From an uncultured Nocardioidaceae bacterium (lineage in GTDB: Bacteria > Actinomycetota > Actinomycetes > Propionibacteriales > Nocardioidaceae), in NCBI GenBank assembly GCA_902805845.1, contig CADCUI010000049.1, positions 1 through 33,093 of the forward strand: a DNA stretch of 33,093 bases. The letters are read 5' to 3'. Under the pieces are notes generated by a model. The model had not been told where the DNA came from. It did not search any database and saw only the letters and a list, made by a program, of their open reading frames with translations. A program made the translations under genes and the position numbers. Of the stretch, positions 27,103 through 32,988 are shown piece by piece (position 1 is the first letter of the stretch; the number at the start of each line of letters is the position of its first letter).

Positions 27103-28709
27103 CCGAGAAGCGCTACGACGCCGTCGTCGTGGGTGGCGGGCCGAACGGGCTCGTCGCCGCCAACCACCTCGTCGACGCGGGCTGGTCGGTGCTGGTCCTG
27201 GAGGCGCAGCCGGACGTCGGCGGCGCCGTCCGCAGCGACCGCGAGCTCCATCCCGACTTCGTCCACGACACCTTCAGCGCCTTCTACCCGCTGGCAGCAG
27301 CGTCGGAGACGATCCAGTCCTTCCGGCTCGAGGACCACGGGCTGAGGTGGGTCCACGCACCCGCGGTGCTCGGCAACCCGCTGCCGGGCGGTGAGTGGGC
27401 CCTGCTGCACCGCGACCGCGAGGTCACGGCTGCCTTGGCTGAGGCTGCCCATCCCGGCGACGGCGAGGCGTGGCTGCGGTTCGTCGGCCTGTGGGACGTC
27501 ATGGGCGACTCCGTGGTCCGGGCACTGATCACGCCGTTCCCCCCGGTGCGGGCGGGGCTGTCAGCCCTGCGGCGACTCCCGTCGGCCGGCGGGCTGGACT
27601 TCGTCCGGATGATGCTGACGCCGGTGACCGACATCGGCCGGCAACACTTCGGTGGCGAGGCGCCGCGCATCCTGCTCGCGGGCAACGCCGGCCATGCCGA
27701 CATCCCGCTGGACGCCACCGGCTCCGGCGTCCTCGGGGTGCTGCTGTGCATGCTCGGACAGACCGTCGGCTTCCCCGTGCCGCAGGGCGGCGCCGGGATG
27801 CTGGCGCACGCTCTCGCCGACCGGCTACGGGCCGAGGGCGGGGAGATCCGCTGCGACGCCGAGGTGACCCGCATCGACGTCGAGGGCGGCCGGGCGGTCG
27901 GGGTCCGCGTGGGGGACGAGCGGTACGCCGCGGACCGTGCGGTGCTCGCCGATGTCGTCGCGTCGAAGCTCTACGGCGGCCTGGTGCCGGACGAGGACCT
28001 CCCCGACAAGGTCCGCAAGCAGATGCGGGTCTTCCAGCTCGACCCGGGGACGGTCAAGGTCGACTGGGCCCTCGACGGGCCCGTGCCGTGGGCGTCGCCG
28101 CCGGCCCACGACCCCGGCACGTTCCACGTCGCGGACTCCGTCGAGCAGATGAGCGAGTCCCTGGCACAGGTCACGGCCGGTGCCGTCCCGGCCAAGCCCT
28201 TCCTGCTCGCCGGCCAGATGACGACCTCGGACCCGACACGATCGCCTGCCGGGACCGAGTCCCTGTGGGCCTACACCCACGTGCCGCACCGCTCGGCGTA
28301 CGACGCCGGCGCCGAGGGCGGGGAGGTCCGCGGGGTGTGGGACCGCGACGACTGCGAACGGTTCGCCGACAGGATGCAGGCTCGGATCGAGGAGCACGCC
28401 CCCGACCTCGCCTCGCGGATCGTCGCCCGGCGGGTGCTCGGGCCGCGGGAGATGGAGGCGCGGGACGCCAACCTCGTCGGCGGCGCCGTCAACGGCGGCA
28501 CCGCCAACCTCCACCAGCAGCTGGTCTTCCGTCCGGTCACCAGCAGCTGGGGCCGTGCGGAGACGAGGATCGGGAGCCTCTACCTCGCCTCGGCCTCCGC
28601 GCACCCGGGTGGCGGTGTCCACGGCGCCCCGGGCATGAACGCCGCCCGAGCTGCTCTCGCCCACCACCGCCTGCGTGCGGTGACCCGCCGGACCTCTTCA
28701 CCGCGCTGA
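27099..28709 (+). CDS. Phytoene desaturase-like NAD(P)/FAD-dependent oxidoreductase (COG1233 type)
   Basis: The product is 536 residues from GTG 27099, overlapping the SDR stop; the longer open frame upstream shadows the SDR. The N-terminal dinucleotide-binding fold VVVGGGPNGLVAANHL has the acidic ribose ligand in LVLEAQ, followed by the family GG doublet VGGAVRS. The C-terminal FAD motif is LYLASASAHPGGGVHGAPG. Relatives desaturate, saturate or isomerise carotenoids, retinoids and other polyprenyl or lipid chains. No carotenoid genes are nearby, so a carotenoid role is not supported. With the coupled SDR it may modify a lipid or isoprenoid under stress; that is inference. Confidence 0.85.
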   Translation: MTEKRYDAVVVGGGPNGLVAANHLVDAGWSVLVLEAQPDVGGAVRSDRELHPDFVHDTFSAFYPLAAASETIQSFRLEDHGLRWVHAPAVLGNPLPGGEWALLHRDREVTAALAEAAHPGDGEAWLRFVGLWDVMGDSVVRALITPFPPVRAGLSALRRLPSAGGLDFVRMMLTPVTDIGRQHFGGEAPRILLAGNAGHADIPLDATGSGVLGVLLCMLGQTVGFPVPQGGAGMLAHALADRLRAEGGEIRCDAEVTRIDVEGGRAVGVRVGDERYAADRAVLADVVASKLYGGLVPDEDLPDKVRKQMRVFQLDPGTVKVDWALDGPVPWASPPAHDPGTFHVADSVEQMSESLAQVTAGAVPAKPFLLAGQMTTSDPTRSPAGTESLWAYTHVPHRSAYDAGAEGGEVRGVWDRDDCERFADRMQARIEEHAPDLASRIVARRVLGPREMEARDANLVGGAVNGGTANLHQQLVFRPVTSSWGRAETRIGSLYLASASAHPGGGVHGAPGMNAARAALAHHRLRAVTRRTSSPR

Positions 28710-28755
28710 TCGGTTCAGCAGCTCGAAGTACGGATTGCGTGCCGGGTCACACTGC

Positions 28756-28780
28756 GATTGTGAAAGACGGCGGTGGGTAG
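28756..28780 (+). promoter_or_regulatory. Candidate sigma-B/F-type promoter of the DUF4383 gene
   Basis: GATT (28756-28759), 15 bp and GGGTAG (28775-28780) fit GNNT-N14-16-GGGTAY except for the last base of the -10 box. The predicted start falls at 28787-28790, inside an inverted repeat TGGTGG...CCACCA (28784-28789 and 28796-28801). Confidence 0.6.
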
Positions 28781-28783
28781 GAA

Positions 28784-28813
28784 TGGTGGGCTAGTCCACC
28801 ACCTTTTGAAAGG
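28784..28813 (+). promoter_or_regulatory. Two small inverted repeats in the DUF4383 leader
   Basis: TGGTGG (28784-28789) pairs with CCACCA (28796-28801), with an extra G-T pair and a CTAG loop; it straddles the predicted start site and could be an operator. Next, CCTT (28802-28805) can pair with AAGG (28810-28813), part of the likely ribosome site AAAGGA for ATG 28823. Neither is long enough to be certain. Confidence 0.35.
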
Positions 28814-28822
28814 AAGCCACGA

Positions 28823-29308
28823 ATGGCTTATTCCGCATCCTCCACCGGAGGCATCGACTCGGGCGCCGACAAGGCAGCGAAATTCGTCCGAAGCATGGCC
28901 GGCCTCGTCGGGGCCGTCTTCCTCCTCGTCGGGATCCTCGGGTTCATCCCGGGCATCACCTCGAACTACGGTTCGATGGAGTTCCTCGGCAACGACAGCA
29001 AGGCCAAGCTCCTCGGTCTCTTCCAGGTGTCGATCCTGCACAACATCGTCCACCTGCTGTTCGGCGTGGCCGGCCTCGCCATGGCGAAGGCCACCAAGTC
29101 GGCGACCACCTACCTCATCGGTGGCGGCATCATCTACCTGGTCCTCACCGTCTACGGTTTCGTCGTCGGTCAGAACACCGCTGCGAACTTCGTTCCGGTG
29201 AACACCGCGGACGACTTCCTCCACCTGGTTCTCGGTGTCGGCATGATCGCGCTCGGCCTCCCCGGACGCCGTGCGGTGGACGCCAACGGCGCCAGGACCG
29301 TCGCCTGA
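28823..29308 (+). CDS. DUF4383 four-helix membrane protein
   Basis: The 161-residue protein has four hydrophobic stretches: GLVGAVFLLVGILGFI, HNIVHLLFGVAGLAMA, YLIGGGIIYLVLTVYGFVV and FLHLVLGVGMIALGL. Two H-x2-H-L elements (HNIVHLL, and DDFLHLVLG) are hallmarks of the DUF4383 family, common in actinobacteria and of unknown function. The polar N-terminus with a Ser/Gly/Asp run probably faces the cytoplasm. It is monocistronic, with its own stress-type promoter and a very strong terminator. AAAGGA 10 nt upstream supports the ATG. Confidence 0.88.
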   Translation: MAYSASSTGGIDSGADKAAKFVRSMAGLVGAVFLLVGILGFIPGITSNYGSMEFLGNDSKAKLLGLFQVSILHNIVHLLFGVAGLAMAKATKSATTYLIGGGIIYLVLTVYGFVVGQNTAANFVPVNTADDFLHLVLGVGMIALGLPGRRAVDANGARTVA

Positions 29309-29316
29309 CGGCTGGA

Positions 29317-29341
29317 CCACCACCACGCACCACGCACCACG
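29317..29341 (+). repeat. Short tandem repeat of CACCACG units
   Basis: After the DUF4383 stop, CACCACG or close variants occur about three times in a row before the terminator stem. It is non-coding, with no visible function. Confidence 0.5.
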
Positions 29342-29375
29342 CAGAAGGGCGCCTCCTCCGGGAGGCGCCCTTCTG
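29342..29375. terminator. Strong hairpin terminator, 15-bp perfect stem
   Basis: CAGAAGGGCGCCTCC (29342-29356) is fully complementary to GGAGGCGCCCTTCTG (29361-29375) around a TCCG loop. On the + strand TCGTCTTGCC follows, a weak U-tract as often seen in high-GC genomes. It lies between the convergent DUF4383 and SRPBCC genes and could stop transcription from both sides. Confidence 0.85.
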
Positions 29376-29401
29376 TCGTCTTGCCCCGTTGTGGCCTTCG
29401 G

Positions 29402-29863
29402 TCAGTGGGCCTCGCGCGGCGTCCTGCCCTCGACCCGCCCCTCGCAGAGGAACGCCAGCCTGCGGAGCGTCTCGGAGTTGCGCCACGTCATGACCGGGGC
29501 GCGGACGACGCCGGGAACCAGGCGGCCCGGGCCGGTCGCGGCGTCCTCACGGATCCGCACCACGGTCTGGTCCCCGGCCGGCTCGACCTCGATGACCACG
29601 TCGGCCTCGCCCAGCGGCCACCCCTTGGCCCGCAGCTGCATGCGGCGCTGCGGCTCGACGGAGACGACCCGGGTCTCGTCGTTGACGACGACGGGCCACA
29701 CCCCTGCGGAATGGTGGAGCCGCGAGCCCGCGGCAGGCCAGTCGGCGTCGACGTCGCGCATCCGGGTGGCGCCCACGACCCACACCGGGTAGAGCCACCC
29801 GTCGCTCAGCACCTGCCACACCGCCTCGGGGGAGGCCTGCACCGTCCTCTCGTTCACGCTCAT
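29402..29863 (-). CDS. SRPBCC-family (START/Bet v1-like) protein
   Basis: The 153-residue protein begins MSVNERTVQASPEAVWQVLS, the usual first strand and helix of the SRPBCC hydrophobic-pocket fold, and includes PAAGSRLHHSAGVWP and a C-terminal helix with SETLRRLAFLCEG. Members bind lipids, polyketides or other hydrophobic ligands, and many are uncharacterised stress proteins. There is no signal peptide. It sits 50 bp behind the TetR gene on the same strand but has its own sigma-B/F-type promoter in that gap. ATG 29863 is set by the promoter, 9 nt from the -10 box, with no ribosome site. Confidence 0.8.
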   Translation of the reverse strand: MSVNERTVQASPEAVWQVLSDGWLYPVWVVGATRMRDVDADWPAAGSRLHHSAGVWPVVVNDETRVVSVEPQRRMQLRAKGWPLGEADVVIEVEPAGDQTVVRIREDAATGPGRLVPGVVRAPVMTWRNSETLRRLAFLCEGRVEGRTPREAH

Positions 29864-29872
29864 GCCGTGGAC

Positions 29873-29898
29873 CTACCCGGCGCCCGACGCCGCGACAC
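29873..29898 (-). promoter_or_regulatory. Candidate sigma-B/F-type promoter of the SRPBCC gene
   Basis: On the - strand GTGT (29898-29895), 16 bp and GGGTAG (29878-29873), then 9 nt to the ATG. Spacer and -10-to-ATG distances are identical to those before the PRC-barrel gene at 30749. It lies wholly between the TetR stop and this start codon. Confidence 0.65.
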
Positions 29899-29913
29899 GG
29901 GAGACGACCACCC

Positions 29914-30621
29914 CTACTGGCTCAGCTCCCGGTCGAGCCGGTCGAGCAGCGCCTCCAGCGACCTCTCGAACTCGGCCGCCGCGTCGTGCGTTGCCAGCGG
30001 GCCCTGCAGCCGCAGGACGGTCGGAGTGGTGTCGAGGTCGAGCCGGGTGTCGTTGCGGGGGACGTCGTCACGCGCCACGGCGGCGCCGCCCTCGTCGAGG
30101 GGCTCGTCGGGAGGGCCGCTGTCGGCACCGAGCTGGGACACCTCCAGCAGCAGGTGACCGAGGAGGAAGCTCGTGAAGACCTTGTAGACCTCGACCGCAG
30201 CCTCGTCAGGCAGGCCGCGGCTGACCAGGCCGCCGAGGAAGTCCTCGACGAGCTGCAGGCTGCGCAGCGGGGGGCGCAGCCACGGCGCCGCGGGCGGGTG
30301 GGTCGCCATGAGCGGGAAGAGGTTGGGGTGCGCGGTCGCGACGGTCCTGACCTCGTGAGCCACGTGCAGGAGGAAGGCCTGCCAGCCGTCGGCCGGGCCG
30401 AGCCTCTCCGCGGCCGGCAGCCGCACGTTCGCCACGACCTCGGCCACCATGCCCTCCAGCAGGTCCTCCCGGCCGTTGACGTGGTGGTAGAGCGACATCG
30501 CCTCCACGCCGAGGACCTGCCCGAGCTTCCGCATCGTCAGCGCGGTCAGCCCGTGCTCGTCGGCGTACGCGACGGCCGTCCGCAGGATCGCCGCGCGCGA
30601 CAGCGGCTCACGTCCGGTCAC
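29914..30621 (-). CDS. TetR-family regulator with TetR_C-type ligand domain
   Basis: The helix-turn-helix is clear: SRAAILRTAVAYADEHG, then LTMRKLGQVLGVEAMSLYHH with the recognition helix. The C-terminal domain (GWQAFLLHVAHEVRTVATAH onward) matches the classical tetracycline-repressor type of ligand domain. I prefer GTG 30621 (235 residues) because homology starts at once and GAGG lies upstream. Frames from 30750 or 30768 would add a Pro/Gly-rich stretch and run through the PRC-barrel promoter. It is divergent from the PRC-barrel gene; target and ligand are unknown. Nearby genes with their own stress promoters need not be its targets. Confidence 0.82.
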   Translation of the reverse strand: MTGREPLSRAAILRTAVAYADEHGLTALTMRKLGQVLGVEAMSLYHHVNGREDLLEGMVAEVVANVRLPAAERLGPADGWQAFLLHVAHEVRTVATAHPNLFPLMATHPPAAPWLRPPLRSLQLVEDFLGGLVSRGLPDEAAVEVYKVFTSFLLGHLLLEVSQLGADSGPPDEPLDEGGAAVARDDVPRNDTRLDLDTTPTVLRLQGPLATHDAAAEFERSLEALLDRLDRELSQ

Positions 30622-30713
30622 GTGCCTGTCTACCTCGCTGCACACGTCCCTGCCAAGGGCCGTCCACGCCCGGGGCGGAGGCGGCCCGCTCGGGTCCGCG
30701 CCGTCGGGCCCAG

Positions 30714-30739
30714 GTGTCGGCCGAGCTCCGCCCGGGTAG
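30714..30739 (+). promoter_or_regulatory. Candidate sigma-B/F-type promoter of the PRC-barrel/GlgC-like operon
   Basis: GTGT (30714-30717), 16 bp and GGGTAG (30734-30739), then 9 nt to ATG 30749. The GTGT box, 16-bp spacer and 9-nt distance equal those of the SRPBCC promoter, and the first two equal those of the second PRC-barrel gene. Confidence 0.68.
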
Positions 30740-30748
30740 GTCCCGCTC

Positions 30749-31567
30749 ATGATCGACACCCAGCACATCGACCGGATCGAGGGCTCGACGGCGTACGACG
30801 CCGCAGGTGAGAAGGTCGGGCGCGTCGGCCAGCTCTACCTCGACGACCAGAGCGGGACCCCCAGCTGGATCACCGTGGCCACGGGGTTCTTCGGCACCGC
30901 CGAGACGTTCGTGCCACTCGAGGGAGCCTCCTTCGACGGTGAGGACCTGCGGCTGGCCTACAGCAAGGACACGATCAAGAACGCGCCGCGGTTCGACACC
31001 GACGAGCACCTCGACCAGGGCGAGGAGGCCGAGCTCTTCCGCTACTACGGCCTCGGTGGTGTCGGTGGCGCCGAGACCACCGAGACGACGCAGACCGCCC
31101 ACAGCACCACCGAGTCCGTGCACACCGCTCCGACCGCGACGACCGGCACCACCCACGCAGGCCTGAGCACGGGAACCACGGCGGCGACCGGTGACGACGC
31201 CACGGTGACCCTGTCGGAGGAACGGCTCGACATCGGCAAGGCCGAGCAGGTGGCCGGGCGGGTGAGGCTGCGCAAGTACGTCACCACCGAGACCGAGACC
31301 ATCACGGTGCCGGTCCGCAAGGAGAAGCTCGTCGTCGAGCGGGTCCCCGTCGCCGACACCGCCACGGACCCGATCACCGAGCCTGACGGCCACACCGAGA
31401 TCCTCGAGGAGGTCACGCTGCGCGAGGAGCGCGTGATCGTCGGCAAGGAGACCGTGGCCGTGGAGCAGGTCCGCGTCGGCAAGCAAGAGGTGACCGAGGA
31501 GCAGGAAGTCACCGAAGAGGTACGCCGCGAGCGCGCGGACGTCGACCACGACCGGCCGACCCACTGA
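30749..31567 (+). CDS. PRC-barrel and DUF2382 domain protein
   Basis: The 272-residue protein has a PRC-barrel at about residues 1-85 (GSTAYDAAGEKVGRVGQLYL, then WITVATGFFG), a Thr/Ala/His-rich linker at about 105-150, and a DUF2382 domain from about 152 with repeated charged strands such as RLRKYVTTETETITVPVRKE and LEEVTLREERVIVGKETV. No signal peptide or membrane helix is seen, so it is probably cytoplasmic. Such proteins are widespread in actinobacteria and often annotated as stress-response proteins; no biochemical function is established to my knowledge. The first 35 residues are clearly related to the gene at 32989. Confidence 0.88.
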   Translation: MIDTQHIDRIEGSTAYDAAGEKVGRVGQLYLDDQSGTPSWITVATGFFGTAETFVPLEGASFDGEDLRLAYSKDTIKNAPRFDTDEHLDQGEEAELFRYYGLGGVGGAETTETTQTAHSTTESVHTAPTATTGTTHAGLSTGTTAATGDDATVTLSEERLDIGKAEQVAGRVRLRKYVTTETETITVPVRKEKLVVERVPVADTATDPITEPDGHTEILEEVTLREERVIVGKETVAVEQVRVGKQEVTEEQEVTEEVRRERADVDHDRPTH

Positions 31568-31604
31568 GGTCGTCCGTGGGGAGCCTGCCGGGCGGGGGGC
31601 TGCG

Positions 31605-32849
31605 GTGAGCAGGGACGTCCTGGCGCTCGTGCAGGCCGGCGGTCAGGGCGGCCGGATGGACGTCCTGACGCGGGAACGCGCGAAGCCGGCGCTGCCGTTC
31701 GGGGGCGTCCACCGACTGATCGACTTCCCGCTGTCGACCTTCGTCCACGCCGACGTCCGGGACGTCTGGGTCAGCGTGGAGTACCAGGTGGCGTCGATCG
31801 ACCAGTACCTCTCGGGCGGTCGGCCGTGGGACCTCGACAGCAGCCGCGGCGGCTTCCGCCGGATGGTGCCGCAGACCGGCAGTGGCCCGGCGACCGAGGA
31901 CAAGTTCGCGCACGGCAACGGCGACCTGCTGCTGCGGCTCGCGCGGGACATCGAGACGCACGGCGCGACCACGCTCGTGGTCTCGAGCTCCGACCACGTC
32001 TTCGCCGCCGACCTGGACCCGGTGATCGCCGAGCACCGGGCCGCCGGGCTGGCGGCGACGGTGCTGACCGCGGAGGTCGAGCCCGGCGAGGCCTCCAACA
32101 ACGTCACGGTCCTCCAGGAGGACGGGCTCGTGACCGGGCTCGAGGAGAAGCCCGACGAGCCCCGCACCGGCACGGTGCTGACCGAGGTCTTCGTCTACGA
32201 GGTGCAGCCGCTGCTCGCCGCCCTGCGCGAGCTCCGGGCCGAGCTCTCGGCCGAGGCTGACGGCGACGACAGCGGGATCGGCGACTTCGCCGACCACCTG
32301 CTGCCCCGCCTGGTCGACCGACGCCAGGTCAGAGCCGTCCCGCTGACCGGCTACTGGCGCGACCTGGGCCGCCCCTCGGCGTACCTCCAGGGCCACCGTG
32401 ACCTGCTGGCGGGACGGATCGACGCGTTGACCGTCCCCGACCGTCCGGTCATCAGCAACTGGCAGGACCGGGCCGCCGCCCGGGTGCGGCGTGGTGCCGT
32501 GCTCGACGACAGCCTGGTCTCGCCGGGCTGCGACGTCGCGGGGGAGGTGGTCCGCAGCGTCCTCGGGCCCGGGGTCGTCGTCGAGGCCGGTGCCCGCGTC
32601 ACGGACTGCGTGCTCCTCCAGGACGTCGTGGTACGTCGCGGCGCCACCGTCACGACCACCCTGGTCGACGAGCGGTGTGTCATCGGGGAGGACGCCACCG
32701 TCGGGCCGTCGCCGGACCAGCAGGACGAGCAGTCCTGGAGCCGGACGCCCGAGGACGGGGACATCACCATGCTCGGGCTGGACTGCACCGTGGGCCGAGG
32801 CGTGAGGCTGGCCGCCGGCTCCCGGCTCGAACCCGGGACGACCGCGTAA
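31605..32849 (+). CDS. GlgC-like sugar-1-phosphate nucleotidyltransferase
   Basis: The 414-residue protein has the ADP-glucose pyrophosphorylase architecture: an N-terminal nucleotidyltransferase domain with AGGQGGRM (11-18) and RAKPALPFGGVHRLIDFPLS (25-44), catalytic SSDHVF, the sugar-phosphate lysine in GLEEKP, and GYWRDLGRPSAYLQGHRDLL. A C-terminal left-handed beta-helix of hexapeptide repeats (VVRSVLGPGVVVEAGARV) follows. It departs from canonical GlgC in the glycine loop and where GTADAV is expected, reading TEDKFAHGNGDLL. The substrate may therefore not be ADP-glucose. The GTG start lies 37 bp after the PRC-barrel gene, so both are likely co-transcribed. Confidence 0.8.
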   Translation: MSRDVLALVQAGGQGGRMDVLTRERAKPALPFGGVHRLIDFPLSTFVHADVRDVWVSVEYQVASIDQYLSGGRPWDLDSSRGGFRRMVPQTGSGPATEDKFAHGNGDLLLRLARDIETHGATTLVVSSSDHVFAADLDPVIAEHRAAGLAATVLTAEVEPGEASNNVTVLQEDGLVTGLEEKPDEPRTGTVLTEVFVYEVQPLLAALRELRAELSAEADGDDSGIGDFADHLLPRLVDRRQVRAVPLTGYWRDLGRPSAYLQGHRDLLAGRIDALTVPDRPVISNWQDRAAARVRRGAVLDDSLVSPGCDVAGEVVRSVLGPGVVVEAGARVTDCVLLQDVVVRRGATVTTTLVDERCVIGEDATVGPSPDQQDEQSWSRTPEDGDITMLGLDCTVGRGVRLAAGSRLEPGTTA

Positions 32850-32855
32850 AAACCG

Positions 32856-32950
32856 ACGGCCTTACGCGATAAGGGGTGTAACCCCGAGAGCCCCCGGGTA
32901 GGTGCTTCCCCGGCGGGGGCCGTACGACGGCCCCGAAGACTTAGCAAGTC
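32856..32950 (+). promoter_or_regulatory. Cluster of overlapping hairpins before the second PRC-barrel gene
   Basis: Perfect complementary pairs: CCTTA/TAAGG (32860-32864, 32870-32874), GGGGT/ACCCC (32873-32877, 32881-32885), GCCCCCG/CGGGGGC (32890-32896, 32914-32920), GGGGCCGT/ACGGCCCC (32916-32923, 32927-32934) and GACTT/AAGTC (32938-32942, 32946-32950). CGACGGCC occurs twice (32854-32861, 32925-32932), and either copy can pair with the single GGCCGT at 32918-32923, giving mutually exclusive structures. It matches no riboswitch class I can recognise. It may be an end-of-operon structure, a leader element or both. Confidence 0.45.
32876..32901 (+). promoter_or_regulatory. Candidate sigma-B/F-type promoter of the second PRC-barrel gene
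   Basis: GTGT (32876-32879), 16 bp and GGGTAG (32896-32901) repeat the geometry of the first PRC-barrel promoter. Here the ATG is 87 nt beyond the -10 box, so a leader of about 80 nt with two hairpins would be made. The boxes overlap hairpin arms, so the match could partly reflect the structured element instead. Confidence 0.55.
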
Positions 32951-32988
32951 GTCAGTCACCAGCCACCACCTACCAACCAGGAGGCAAC

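Noticed and set aside
27099-28709. Carotenoid biosynthesis role (crtI)
   Set aside because: Only the general FAD-oxidoreductase family resemblance is present; no phytoene synthase or other carotenoid gene is near.
32850-32988. Assignment to a known riboswitch class (c-di-AMP, SAM-IV, cobalamin, M-box, c-di-GMP)
   Set aside because: None of the conserved cores I know for these classes is present; described only as an unclassified structured segment.
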